Assembly (NCBI GenBank): GCA_947646735.1
Contig: CANTFK010000159.1
Span: 124,001 to 188,000 of the forward strand
From: Peronospora farinosa
Taxonomy: Eukaryota; Oomycota; Peronosporomycetes; Peronosporales; Peronosporaceae
DNA: 64,000 bases
Direction: 5' to 3'
The first letter of the stretch is position 1, and every line of letters begins with the position of its first letter. The notes beneath the pieces were generated by a model. That model searched no databases and was not told where the DNA came from. It was given only the letters and a program-made list of their open reading frames with translations. Positions 11,100 through 23,836 of this stretch are shown in pieces. The translations under genes and the position numbers were made by a program.

Positions 11100-11619
11100 C
11101 GGCTTACGCAGGTAGCCACCTGCCGCACAGTGTGCGAAGACGGGGTCTTAGCCGCACGCTTACACTGGAAGTGGAGAGTGATGTAGGCTCGGGCACGCTG
11201 AAAGGCGTACTGCATACCCTATTATCATACGGTCATTGTGACGATGACCCAGGATGTACAGCACACTGCAGGTGGAGGACGCGGAGCATATTGTGGGCCT
11301 CGGAGATGGTAATCGCGAATGCGGTAAAATCGACTTGTTGGAGAACACCACCGCCGCCCACGTGATGTGCCCGGTGAGAAGCGGCCGAAAGTCGGGAAGA
11401 AAAGTGTCCCAGGCCACTGCGCAATGGCGCAGCCTCAGAAGAGATGTTTGGCGCTCTCCACCTCTGGGCAGCCATGAGCGCAGAGAACATCGGAAGTCTG
11501 GTGCTAGTACTTTGATCAGACACTAAGTCCATTTAGTTGGAGGCAGAATTGAATGTCTGTGAGAATAGGCAGCAAGTCCCGATTAAGCAAACGTTCTTGT
11601 TTATAAAGGCTCGCGCATG
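11100..11619 (-). mobile_element. LINE (non-LTR retrotransposon) remnant, 3' portion
   Basis: Minus-strand frames show the cysteine-rich C-terminal zinc motif common in LINE polyproteins: LCAHGCPEVESAKHLF, followed after a stop by GCAIAQW. The stop sits where the usual Trp of HLFW would be. Another frame reads HCAVAWDTFLPDFRPLL. Several frames are needed, so the copy is dead. It continues the LINE at 12845-15944 across the inserted solo LTR. Confidence 0.6.
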
Positions 11620-12844
11620 TGTGGTGGAGTGGGATTCGCAAAATTGCTGATGCGATCCCAACTCTCCACTGGCGCCCGGACGACCGACTAACGGAGGGGG
11701 TACCCCGATTCCGTGTGTATAGCCTTCCTCACCTTGTGTACCCGTCGGTAGGGCGGGTTGCTCTCTTCTCGGTAGACTTGAGTCGATGTTGAACTTGATT
11801 GTGTTAGGGATAGGTGGGGTGCGATTGCGTGGAATTCCTCACACGATCTCAGTTGTTCTTGGGGTGCTCTGTTTGAGTCGCCCTGATCTCCCTTGAGATC
11901 GCCTTGTCCAAAAGTGTAGATACTTGATCCGCTTGCCTTCTGACCACTTGAGCCGTCTCGCGATCTTGTATCTGGACTTCTAAGTCCTCTGCGTCCAATC
12001 GCAGCTTGAGTTGTTTTGTTTTGAGAGTTCTTGTAATACCTGGCCAAACAATCCAGGGATATGACTTGCGTAGTAGGTAGACTTCCTTGAGACGTCGGGA
12101 GGCCAAAGAATCCAGCCCGGAAGAGAAGTCGACACGTGTACTTAGAAGAAAATTGAACTCTGTTAATGTTAACCAATCAAATACCAAAACCTATGATCTT
12201 GACTATCTGTAGCTCAGGATCTGTTGCCACGTATCGCCCTTTCGGAAAAAATCAGATCTCGGAATGTGGTCCACTCCAATATAGCCGCGATCTGGCTCGC
12301 TACCTCACTCGGATATAATACCATTTTAGTACCAGATCGCGGTACTAAATAATTAGTACCAGATCGCGGTACTAAATAATTAGTACCAGATCGCGGTACT
12401 AAATAATTAATATCGGATCGCGATCCGCCGGATCACGACTTGTCTTCTTCACCGTTTCTCAGGTCATGTGAGATAGTTCATCAATGTGACATTTCATATC
12501 CACCATTCCAGTCCTCCATAGCGACGTGATCCACACCAGACCGTCCTCCACATGCTTGGATGTACCCATCTTCCTCCTTAGCGACCGCGTTCACGCGGAT
12601 CGCCATCGGAAATACTGGAGATCGCAATAGCGTAGTTTCTAGGCCATATTTGACCCCACATAGAAGTGCAAACTACTCCATTCACTGTTTTCCATCCTAT
12701 TTGACATCGTCTTGAAACCTTTCTGCGAGATCGCGACTCATCAATATTGGCCACGAGATCGCGACTCATTAATATTGGCCATTTCGGACTTAACCGAAAA
12801 TATGCGATCACACTTGGCGAAATTCACTCTTTCACTTCGCCACA
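11620..12844 (-). repeat. solo LTR (subfamily B) with CATG target-site duplication
   Basis: On the plus strand the segment starts TGTGGTGGAG and ends CTTCGCCACA; read on the minus strand it is an LTR with TGTGG...CCACA ends, 1225 bp. It aligns with the LTR at 7507-8782 over its 3' half and with the fragment at 44981-45833 over its 5' half. It is flanked by CATG at 11616-11619 and CATG at 12845-12848, a perfect 4-bp duplication, so it is an intact insertion later reduced to one LTR. It interrupts the minus-strand LINE. Confidence 0.88.
12326..12410 (-). repeat. 27-bp tandem array with inverted repeat (U3 of solo LTR)
   Basis: Three copies with a period of 27 bp. Each contains TTAGTACC and its inverse GGTACTAA flanking AGATCGC, so each unit can form a hairpin. 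The related LTR at 44981-45833 holds a partial array of similar units near 45390-45430. Confidence 0.92.
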
Positions 12845-15800
12845 CATGTCAGGTCTTCTAGGATTCCAAGAGGTACGTACGATGGTCGCGGAATGGGAGA
12901 GAGCGGATAAAGCAACGGCAAAGCTCATAGATCCAGCGATCAAGAAAACCATTGCGGCGACCGTTTATCCGTAGGAAGCCGAGCACAGATCGCCTCAGAA
13001 GTGGGTCCCTTCCACGAGAGGCTCATCAAGAGCAATGCTTAGCAGATGAGTTGCCTGCCGAATGAAGTGCCCTGCCACACTGGATCACTGGGTGCGAACG
13101 TGGAATCAATAACATGCATACACACGTCCTTCGTCGGAGTCGCCCTATGGCATCCCACAAAATCGTGGGCATGGACGTAATCGGCCTCGAATAATCGCGA
13201 CGCATTGGTCGAGGCTTGTCCGGTGAGACGACGCGCGCAGTTTGCGCGAAAAAAGCTCTGCTAATACCTCCAACGCACAATGGCGGATGACGAGAGTATA
13301 CCAAGCTTGAAGAGGATCAGTTCAGAAGGACTTGAGGCCTGCCCAAGGCTCAGGCACCGTGAGTCCGTTGGAGGGAGGGGCATCAAGAAGATAAAATATT
13401 GGCCGCTGTACCGAACCTGTTCCGAGAAAGGACGAAGGCGGAGGCAAACCAGCGCGGAACAACATGCGTCGCGGTAACCGTTTGCATGGCATCACGGCGA
13501 GAACAGAGCTAGAGAGCATGGTTGAACGAAAAGGCTTCTGGGAGGCCCAGGCCACCTTGAGACTCAGCCAGCAAAGCCATTCTTCCGCCATCGGGTCTTT
13601 AAACGCACGCGTCGGCCACAGTTCCTTTTTAAACAGTAACGATTTGCAGAGGCACGTGACTTGGGTCGCGGTATCCGAAGGTAAGTAGATAACAGCGGCT
13701 GTGTACCGCAAAGAGGCAGCACGGTAGTACGCAGGATATCTGCACGACCAAAATGAGTGCATGCACGATACTGCGAAAGTTTGTAGCCGAGAATCATAGC
13801 TGCAAGAACCTTGGGAAACGGGATCTGATCGGGAGCAAAGGGCTCATGTAGGTAGCAAGGAAACATACGGAGTCAGTGCTCGTAATTACGTTCCAAGCCA
13901 CTAAACGCAAGCTTCTCCCGAACGTCCAGGAGGAGCAGAGAAACAACAAAGTGATACATTGAGACGGAGGCCAGCGGCACCCACGTAATGTTAAATCGTA
14001 TCGATGAATACGGGAGTCTTTTTGAGAACGCGCAGGAGGCCGGAGCAGACATTAGCGAAGGCCAGCAAGTGGTGGGTTCGGCGTACTCCCCCACCTGCAA
14101 CCCTAGATGGGACGTGGTTGCATGCAAGTAGCAGATGAGAGACCCAGTGAAAAGAACAAAAACACCGGCAACAGAGAGTCACTTTGGCGGATACCACAAC
14201 TAAACTCGAAAATACTTGCTCGCGGTCCCTTGACGAAGACACTGACAAGGGTGCCACGGAAGAATGTCATAACGTAGTCGCAGAAAACACATTGAAAACC
14301 ATGTGCTGCCCCTGACCGGCATGGTGCGCTTCGTTCGCTAATATTCATTGACAGACCGCGCACGGCCCAAGACAACTCAAGAGGTGAATGGTCGGTAGAG
14401 CTCATCGATTCATTGTCGCTCGCGTCGACAGCGACAGGCTCTTCTAGAGCCAATATAGAAGAGGCGTGAGAGGAAGCGTCCTCATCGTCGTCGTTGTGGT
14501 CGTCACGCACCAACTGCAACGAGAGTAGCACCGGAGCGCTGAGGTACTGCTCAAGACATATACTCAGGGCTGGGCCGTCAGTGTCGCTAGGCAATCATCA
14601 GACACATCAAGGACGGGAGGTCGCGGGCTCCTCGGCGAGTACGACGACGATACTCAAAACGCTTCAGAGTGTTGATCCGGGGCTCAGGAATGGACCAGGC
14701 GACGATAGGGATGCCGACTGGCTCGGCGAGAGCCGTAGGTAAACCATCCCGGACTCAGACCTGGCGCAGGCGACACAGTCGACGACATCAGACGTGGGCT
14801 CATCGAGATCGTGGTCGCTGAACGCCAGTTTAAAGCCAGAAAGCAAAACCGGAAACTCAGAAACGAGACGATCATCGGTCTCGTGACTGGTCGTTATCGG
14901 CACCGTAGAGGCCTCAGCGAGAGATAGTGCCATCGAGCAAACGATGACTTTTACCCACTTCTGGATAGAAGAAGAGAGTCTGGGCGGTCAAGGATGAGTA
15001 TGCTCTTTGGAAGCGCTGGGGAGGGCATCGATGGAACAGCAGTTGAAATGCCCTGAGGCGACGAACGATTTTGACAGCTGGGCGTGGGGTCACGCGCACG
15101 CAAGGCGAAATCGAGCGATTACTGGTAGAAGTGGCTCGCTTCTGCTGGATAGATGGAGGAAACTACCTTATTTAAAGAGCGTTGCTTGTGCTGTACGTAC
15201 ACACGGGTGTCGTACCCAGTATAAATATCTCACGCAGCGGCTGACCGCCGCGCTAAAAGAGCCTTGGGGACTGTCGCTTGCGGAACCCCGATTGTCCGAT
15301 CACGAGACATCAACGACCCGACAACATGCGTCGGGGCGATGATCAATTGCATTCCAAGGTTGACGAAATAATCGTAGATCACGTCTTCATCCAATTTAGA
15401 CGAAATACGCGTAAGATCGACGAAATAGTAGCGCTCGTAAGCGCTAACGTACTGACTGAGCTGAACCGCGGTTCATTGACTAATTCGGCCGCCGGCTCAG
15501 TGTGGCATAGGATGAGTGGCGCATGAACGTCAGGAACACGACGAAGTAAGACATACGAGCACTATAATAAACACTTTCACTTCCACAGCATATCCTCGAC
15601 ATCTAATATAAAGGGTTTAATGATGAGTTTTTGGTCCATGCAGGACACCAAGCTTGATCGCAAGATCGCGGTTTATACAGGTATAGCGGATGCCGTGACA
15701 CGAACGCAGACACAATCACAGAGAAAACTCAACGCTTGGTCCTAGGTTGGCACTGAGGCTCGCAAATGATCGCATGAAGAATGTCATCGATGCCGAACAC

Positions 15801-15944
15801 GTCGGCAATGCAAGAGGCAGGAATGAACAACTGAACCTTATCGTCAGGAGCAACACGAGCACGCTGAACTTCGCGGAGCGTGAGGACGCAAAGCTCCTGG
15901 GCGGACTACGTTACGCAAGAGCATCGTCGATGAGAGGTCGGTAG
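12845..15944 (-). mobile_element. LINE (non-LTR retrotransposon) remnant, RT region
   Basis: The minus strand carries decayed LINE reverse transcriptase. At about 14150-14215 it reads FEFSCGIRQSDSLLPVF, the GIRQGDPLSP motif of non-LTR RTs. At about 14050-14090 there is a degraded YADD region (TTLLAF-like, split between two frames), and around 14920-14970 FYPEVGKSHRLLDGTISR. A clean minus-strand frame also covers about 15930-15750 (LREVQRARVAPDD...). Frames change several times, so it is inactive. No endonuclease motif was identified with confidence. Confidence 0.65.
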
Positions 15945-16700
15945 GATCGGCTTTCATATAATAAGTTAGTTAAATGGTAATAAATGGTAATTTACTAGGT
16001 ATATATTGGTTTTTCAAAGAAAAAAATGATAATGCTATTAAAAGATATTTCGTGAAATTATCAAGTTCAAGCCCTACTTTCATGATTAAATTATATATTA
16101 TTATATAGATTTATAATTCAATTTCAAACTAGATTAACATTTTTTGGTGAAATACCTATTTTTACCTTTTTTATCAAATAAAAATTAGCAATTGTGTATA
16201 TTCCAGCTCCAATTGCGTATACTGAAGTTGTTGCAGTTAAAACGCTCGTAGTTGGCTTTTTGTCTTGGACGTCTGACCCTCTCCCTTTAGGAGTGTGTAT
16301 TGATGAATGTTCGAGGCATTTTGTGTGCTTCGTTTTCATAGTATTTGGAGATTATCTTGTCGATTTTGGTGCGTTTCTTGTTGCTCGTACAGCGTTAAAA
16401 GTTATCAGATCTGATCTTTATTGTTGCAATATGATTCTGACTACATTACAATGGAGCCATGTTAAGTGTTGCACACGAGTATCTATTTTTGCGGACGTGG
16501 TGCAATACATGATCGACTGTGAAAGTAAATAAGGAGCCTATTGCGCTTTTTGAGGACGTAAAACCAGGCGATCACGTACATACTCGTCGGCGCGCATTCC
16601 GCATACTGGACATTATGCACAAGCAAGTACAGGTTATATGCTGAAGGACCGAGATTATCGTGGAGGGATCATATCTTAAGTTAAAACGTTCGTTTTTTTC
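15945..16700. other. AT-rich spacer without a supported gene
   Basis: The stretch 15950-16200 is strongly AT-rich with short direct repeats (AAATGGTAATAAATGGTAAT). A plus-strand frame at 16194-16532 has no recognisable domain. At about 16520-16600 a short frame reads EDVKPGDHVHTRRRAF and could be one exon of the decayed gene that follows, but the reading phase to the next candidate exon does not match. Confidence 0.4.
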
Positions 16701-16724
16701 TGAATAGTGGCAGGCAGTGCGAGA

Positions 16725-17483
16725 AATGCACTAGGTAGAGAATTATACACAGGGAAGCTTGTATCAGCTGATAAAGCTTATCGAATGGCCAAGCAACTGC
16801 GTGCTTTACATCGGGTAGGTTGTCAACTCAGTCCATGATGACGCAAGCATGATGGAGGACTACGTCGCTAATATTTTGTTGACAGGGACAATTTGTTTCA
16901 GATGATAACAAATGGGTGTAATCATTCGGTAAGTTCTAGTGTCTGAATGGTGTGTGTTTAGTGAGTTGGAGGATGAAATGCGAGTGCAACAAACCCCTGA
17001 GTACCTGCGGCTCGTATTCCAGGTGCGAAACGTGTCTATTGTGTTGAGTTGGTGAATGTAACGTAGAAACTGATGGCGAAGATGCTTGGCTTACAGATTA
17101 ATACAGTCGATGAGTTGATGCGTAGTATCCAAAACGAGCTTCGTTCGGAACCAATTCCTCAGGCAAATTTGTGCAAACTCTTCAGTCTCTGCGATCTCAA
17201 TTGTTTCTTGTTTATATTGTCCACTTTGCTGTCTAGAATGACGCATGTGTGGATCAGCTTGTCGATGTTCACGAGGCAATTCAGACGGAGATGGAAAATC
17301 TCATCAATGTCAATTTCGGATTGGTCTTTTGAGCTGGTACGTATCCTTCGCAGTTCCCGTTCATTGTGCAGCGATATGTCGACATTTATTCAGCACGACT
17401 CGAAAATTTATTGGAATATTCTTTCAACCACGCCTTCATGCTACATGAGCATTGCCAAGCAGAGTTTGTCTAACATTATATAA
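16725..17483 (+). pseudogene. decayed intron-rich host gene, family unknown
   Basis: A series of short coding-like pieces bordered by consensus splice sites, all in one phase: GRELYTGKLVSADKAYR... up to GT at about 16815; GQFVSDDNKW; LEDEMRVQQTPEYLRLVF; KLMAKMLGLQ; VDELMRSIQNELRSEP. The frame then slips by one base near 17163 and continues as KFVQTLQSLRSQLFLVY, then VDQLVDVHEAIQTEMENL and FIVQRYVDIYSARLENLLE, with stops in between. The pieces look like a helical cytoplasmic protein. I do not recognise the family; it could be a pseudogene or a badly sequenced gene. Confidence 0.35.
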
Positions 17484-18542
17484 ATGGACGGCAATGACAG
17501 CTCGTTGGTCCGCAGTCAAACACCAAAACTTCCACTTTTTCGTGAAATGCTTCGTGACATACTGCATCTGCAGTAGCAACTATGTTTTTCATATTACAAA
17601 ATGTCGATTGTAAATGTGTGATCGCCCTCGCCATATTACACTTCATTGATACCGCCAACACCAGCGTCAATTCCGCGCTCACAAACCGAGATGGTTAGCA
17701 CCAACTTTAAAACCGTACGGTAAGTGCTGCATCGACACAGTGAGCTCACCGAATTGACCTGCACCCTCGACAACCGTTTCGACTACAAATTCGGTTATCA
17801 GAAACCTCCGTCATTAATGAGACGAACACTCGGAATGCCACGCGCGAATGCTACAGCAAAGCGATACGAGTGAGGTCTAGCGTCTGGCATATGCATCAAT
17901 CTTGCGGCAGCCGCCAACATGAACCGCGGGCAGGACCGCGACACAGTTCGACAATATCTGGACAAGTCATGGGCCTTCACGGTATGGCACGATGACGACT
18001 GGCGGCACGAGCTCGAGCAGTCGGATGGCGATCATGGCCATGGTAAGCGCGATCACGCCGCAGGGAAACAAGAAGTGAGGGCGGCGGATGGCTCCTTCCT
18101 GGTTAATTGGCGTGGCTGCCTTCACGGCCATGCTAAGCTCGTGCTGTGGATCGTGCAAGCGGGGTGAAAAGACAGACACGTCTTTAGAGTGAGATCATCG
18201 CAATGTTGCACTATCCTGTGAAAATGTTCATGTTGTGGAAGCACTTACAAGCGGAAACGGAAAGGATGGAGGTCAGCAGCGTAGGACCTGAGCCGAAGCA
18301 AGCACTGTAGTACTATCAGGGCAAAGTCAGCAAGTTGTCTATATCGCGCTTCTTACACATACTCTTACATTCTCATACCTCATTTGTCGAACCTGCTTCC
18401 TAACAGCACCATATGTGGTTATACCAAACTTCTTGGTCCAATACACAATGCCAGCCTCGTACTGGTATTCTAGGCAGGATGTGCCACGGTAGCACACAAC
18501 CTTACCGCTAAATAGTGACTAAAATAATAGCCATCAACATTG
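17484..18542. other. intergenic stretch, nothing supported
   Basis: Short frames exist on both strands but none has a recognisable domain. A piece reading PLFREMLRDILHLQ at about 17520-17570 on the plus strand may be a last relic of the decayed gene upstream. The segment ends at the 3' end of the RasGEF gene. Confidence 0.4.
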
Positions 18543-21500
18543 TCACTTAGTATCGGATGCGGCATCGACGACACGGGGCTCAATCGTCAGAGAGCGCGCA
18601 AAACAGGAGTCGCTATCAACGAAAGGAACTGGTGAGCAAATGTGTTCCTAAAAATAAAAAACATAATACACGTATTAGTTATGGCAAGAAGTACACGACC
18701 AAAAGCTAGTTGGACTTACCAAAACACGCTTGTTCGTCGGTAACAAGTACGGTGTCTTCTGGAAAGAAAGTACTCGTTGAATGAGAGAGCTAATGGAGCG
18801 TATCTTTTTAAAGTTGATCAAGTCGCCCTCCACACGATCTGGGTACTCCTGCAGAGCGATCACGTTTTGAATGACAACACCCATATACGGGATCAGCGGT
18901 GGAGTCGCTTCCTTCGTGAACTTGTTAAGTGGCCGAGCACCCTTCTCCGTTAGCGGCACCAGCTTTTGCCACAAGTCGCGTGCTTGCGGTTGAAGTCGGC
19001 CCCATGTTTTCTTGAGCCGGAAGATTGAAGAATCATTCGATGCGTTCATAACGGCCATAAATCCATCAAGATTTTGCAGGGGAGAGAGCAGAACGCCAGC
19101 AACACGAATGAAATAGGCCAGAATTTCTGCACGTTGGTCCACATCGCTTCGTATCAGAATTTGGCCAACTACCCAAGTGGAAATGTGATTATGCAGCAGC
19201 CGTAGTCGCTGATACCCTGGTGTTTTCTCCGCGTTGCGTTTGGACGCCAACACTTCAGACACTAAAAACACAAATCCAAGGTAACGAGTGTTAGCAACTT
19301 TCAATGTTCGTTGAACTTTGTAACGATGCGACGACTAGATCGTACGTTACCTTTAATCTTGCTAAAAAAATAGTGCTGCATCAGAGTGATCTGCTGTGCG
19401 ATGATGCAGGGATCCAAATCCAAGATCCTTTTACAAAAATAATGACATCAATACGATGACATCAATACTATCAGTAAACTGCAACAGACGTACCATAATC
19501 TCGTCATCCGCTGCTCTACCGTATATGGACGGCCCACATTCACACCTCTGGGCTGCCAGGGCGTAATTGTAGTCGACCGTGCTTCCGATACGGAATCAAG
19601 AATCTCCTCTGGCTTAACCACAAATGACTTGTTTCCTTCTCTCTTCTTCCACACACCAGCGAGAGACAATCGGCGTCGCATCGCTTCCGTAATAATCTCC
19701 ATACCCGTCGCAACGCCGAATAGATCGTCATCCAAAAATTCAAGGTTTGGATTTGCTTGCTTCGCTGTGCAGATGAAATGCTTCAGCGACGTATAATCAC
19801 CCTCGCAAAAAGACAGCACCTGAAATTCCTGCACGCGGTTTGACTGACAAGCATCTACGAACTCAGGCAACAGCGACGCACTTAGCCATTGCGCACACTG
19901 TGGGTCCTCCTTGGCCAGCTCATTCGGTAAAGGGACCAGTTCCGTATACAATTCAGCAGCGTAATTGCACACAATCATATCACATTCCACACTGTGCTTC
20001 AGAATCTCCACCAACTTATTTAATGCACTCAGCAACACACGCCGCGCGTAGAACCCAGCTTCCGTTCCGATCGAATGCCGTTTCCAAATGTGTCGCAAAA
20101 TATCTACCGTGTCACGGAAGGTATCCCCTCCTCCATTACAAGCATACCCGCATGACCAAATGAGTGCACTTAACTCCTCCAGACGGTAGTTCTCATAGCG
20201 CAACAAAAGGTCGGCAATAGCGTCAAAAGTCCCTGCAATAATTTCCTCGGCTCCATTAATCTCTTCCGTCACAAGATCCTTGATGCTCAAACACTTTCCG
20301 GAAAGACCTTTGCATCCTGAAAGTGACATAGGAATGTCAGCCTGTTCCAAGTCATCAATGTCTTCATCATCAGAGTCATCATCGTTCTCGCCCATCTCAC
20401 TGTAATCCCCATGGACCATGGCGGAACTATTGTCAGTAGACGCGTCTTCACTCGCAAGCGCGTGCGAGGAGCGACTAGCTTCCGCTATAACCGCTGCGGA
20501 CTGTCCATATAAGTCACGTCTTGCCACATTTGCGTCGTCCGCCATTTTTGATACGAGATACGCGTATAACCCGTCACATCCATATAGAGCTGCATAATGC
20601 AAAGGTGTACGATACAAATCGCAAACTGCAGACATTTCTGCACCACTCTGCACGAGATAATTTATTGTAGAAATGACTGAGGACTTGTCCACATTAATGC
20701 TGCTCAGCAGACCAACCGTTGTCTTCTGACAGTGGTTGTCATTTTTGTTGCAGTTGCCGTGATGATCCGTTGTCGATGGTACAGACAAAGAAGCGTCTTT
20801 CTCCTTGACCATCCCGTGATCTTTCGCAACTGCGATCATCAATGGTGTCAACCCTTCACTTGTACGCACATCAACACCACAGCCCTTTTCTATAAGCAAC
20901 TGGCACGCACGCTGGCTTGCACTAGCTGCCGCAAAATGTAGTGGGGTCTCACCGTGTAGCGTGCGAATATTGGCTTGAGCGCCATAATCTAGTAGCCCCT
21001 CCACTACATTTGTACGGCCGCTCTTTGCTGCAAAGGCGAGAGCGCTCATGCCACACTGCCAGTTCCGCACATTCAAGTCAATATTGCTATCGACTTCCAT
21101 TATCACATCGATTCCACCAAGATAGCCTCTTTCTGCCAACAACATGATTGGGGTATTGCCATAGATGTCCACAGTATGGACATGCGCTCCATGCGTTAGT
21201 AGTTTCTTGATAATCAAAACGGCCTTATCTGAGTCGCTCAAGGTAGCCGATGTTCCATTTGTTGCTTTCGTCATGCTCATTGTTGTAGGCATCATGCAGG
21301 GAGACCCAACCATGTGCAGTGCACTGCGACCACACTCCCCGATAGTCTTTACCTTTGCGCCGTGCTGAAGCATGTATGAAACGATGTTAAAGTGTAAAGC
21401 ACTTACTGCGACATGCAGTGGCGAGTTACTTCCACACTCATGAGCAACATAATTCACGTCAGCACCGTTTGCCAGCAGCATTTGTACACTGAACACATCA

Positions 21501-23836
21501 CCGCGCTGGCATGCGTGCATCAACGCCACGTTCCACAGCGCTTTGTTCGATGTCAAAATTTTGAAATAACTGCTTTCAGGGATGAAGGCTAATCGATGGG
21601 GTGACGACGACTCAAGAAGCAAGGTCATTATGTCTTGGAATGGCCATAGTACCACATTTTGGCCATTCACTGTCACTAATACGTAACCTCGAGTGATGAT
21701 GGTTCCAACAGCTGAGTAGCCGTGAGGTGAAATATGCTCTACAATTGCACCGTAGCGGTATGTGGGTTCGACTTCAAACTCCAGTACACGTCGCCAGTCA
21801 CCATCAATTGAGAGCGTAATTTGGTCCTTGAAAATGTCTTCCAATACGGCGGGAATGTTGACGTTGCTGATGAAGTCGACTGCGTCTGTCAGAATATTAA
21901 GTGATGTTTCGTCATCATGGGATCTGCCGACGGCCCAAGACCCGTTCAGTTCAGTCAACAGGGTTTTGAGTGAGATTAGGTTCTCCAGTCCGCTGTTTGA
22001 CAGCACGTAAGTGAAAATCGGTATGATGTCATCGGTCTCGAGAGCCTCCAATTCAGTCGCCGCGTAGTGCTCGTCCGCATAAGTCGCCTGAATCTGTTTG
22101 ATCGTATTCGTAAGTACATCGTATTTTGCTGCGGGAAGAGGTACATGAGCAATTTGTGCAAGAATTCTTGATGCTTTCCTCCATTCCTTCCACGAGACCT
22201 GATGCAGCGGGATGTTAAAGTAAACTTGGTCTTTTCCTTGTAACCATCTAACTTTGCGGTTAATCGAGGATTCTTCCTCGTGGTACAGACGACGTAGACT
22301 CGAGTTAATTTTGTCCTGAAGCGGCACGAAGAGCACTTCTTCCACATGACGAGAAACAGCCGAACGCACTACGTCAAGCGATATCGGCTGCAAGGCTTGT
22401 TTCGTGTCTGCATATTTATCACTACTCATACCATCGTTGCCTGGATCCTTAAGTGCTGCCAAAATACGAGCGCCGTGGTCCGTCACGATGGAATCTGTCA
22501 GCGTTGCATGGAACTCTCGAAACTGACGAAGCGCTTCTGTGCTTTGAGACTCGTACGAGCTGATAAAGCTCTTATACTTGGCGGCTTCAGGGGACTTGCT
22601 TGTGTGAAGCACTTTCCGTAATTCCGCCACAATGCGAATGCTTCGAGCGTCAACGGTGCTAGTACGAACTCGATTTCCCTTTGACGTATCTCCCGATTGT
22701 AACAGACTGTTGGTAGCCGCTGTGCCAATAAGACCGGCCGACGGTGGAATTGTGCTGCTACCTCCTCCTGATAAGCTCTGCAGTAGACACACCCACGCGC
22801 TTGCATCGTCGTCATTAGATCCAGAACACACAAACGAAAAATCTTCGCCGGCTACTTCAAAACAGAATGGCCTCTTGGTCTCGTCCGGTTCCAAAAAGCG
22901 TACTGACAGCATGCCATCCTGTAAATGCATTTCTCCCCGCAGCTTGCCAAAATTGTTTCCTTTGTAGTACTGCAATGATGCCCAGTACTCACCTGTGGCA
23001 ATATTTGTTCGTTTAATCAGCACAAAATACCGTCGCTTCCATGTTTTCCTGAACGCATGTGTCAACAATCAGTAACATCCTCTTACCACAGCCACTAAAT
23101 CCACAACGTACATGACATTTGCCTGTTTGTAAAGCCACCCACTGCGCACCAATTCACGGTCAATACGTACAGACGAAGCAAAACTCTTCCTCGATTTCTG
23201 GCTGTTGCTCAAATAACTCGACGATAACTCTGTACTGTTCGTCGACATTCTCAAAAGGGTCTCCTGGTCGGGCACTCGGACTGTCTTGCCAATAGGCACA
23301 CCTCGTCTTGCTGATACTCTCCATGAAAATTTCTTATTGTTCATGTGTCGATGGGCCTTTAATGCGTCCTCTGCTGTCTGCAGCACGGGCACAAAGTCGT
23401 CCTCTTCGGCGTCGAACTCGCCTACCACGACTCTGGCGTCTATCCCGTCCTCTCCGTCACTCTTCATTTCCACTTCTTCCTGGTCTGCCACATCCAGACG
23501 AAAGCCACTGCTATCTCGAGCCGCTTCCAATACAGGAATATCTCCATCAGAGCCTCCTCGTCGTCTCGATGAGATGGCACGTGGTAGGTTTTGACGTCGC
23601 AACGACATTTGGTCAACTCGTGATGCTCCTTGAGCTCTCAAAGACGGCAGAGGTGGCGGTGGTGGGGGTCGCTTTGCGACCTTCTGGAGCTGCACGGGGG
23701 ACGCCAAATCGTCTATTAAAAAGGTACTGAAGCTCAACTGACGCGCAGAATTCGTTGCAGGGGACGATATTGAGCGTTCCATGTCTCGTTTGAGAGTATC
23801 TGACGTCGATCGATGTAGGTCGCTTGTGCGGTTCAT
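18543..23836 (-). CDS. PH-VPS9-PDZ-like-ankyrin-RasGEF multidomain protein
   Basis: Exons on the minus strand: 23836-23112, 23048-19494, 19427-19351, 19261-18720 and 18647-18543. All junctions are GT-AG and phases close, giving 1667 residues. Order: disordered N-terminus with a PPPPPPLP run; PH domain at about 227-335 (SGWLYKQ..KTWKRRYFVL), split by intron 1; VPS9 domain at about 460-611 (WLQGKDQ, KYDVLTNTIKQI, DDIIPIFTYVL, GLENLISLKTLL), the Rab5-type exchange fold; a PDZ-like segment at about 655-735; ankyrin repeats at about 746-1085; an acidic linker; a RasGEF N-terminal-like segment at about 1175-1245; and a CDC25-type RasGEF at about 1400-1660 (IFRLKKTW, TPPLIPYMGV, INFKKIRSI, ending SLTIEPRV). 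The protein probably links membrane phosphoinositides with Rab5-like and Ras-like GTPase activation; substrates cannot be told from the sequence. Confidence 0.9.

Noticed and set aside
12747..12974. Possible small plus-strand gene across the LTR edge
   Set aside because: It crosses the LTR/LINE junction at 12844, so it is a chance fusion.
16520..16605. Segment EDVKPGDHVHTRRRAF taken for an NC/LRAT-type domain (PGDH motif)
   Set aside because: Only the PGDH word matches; the catalytic His-Cys context is not seen and splice phases do not connect it to neighbours.
22346..22967. Plus-strand frames over the RasGEF-type gene
   Set aside because: They overlap the well-supported PH and VPS9 coding exon on the other strand and have no domains.
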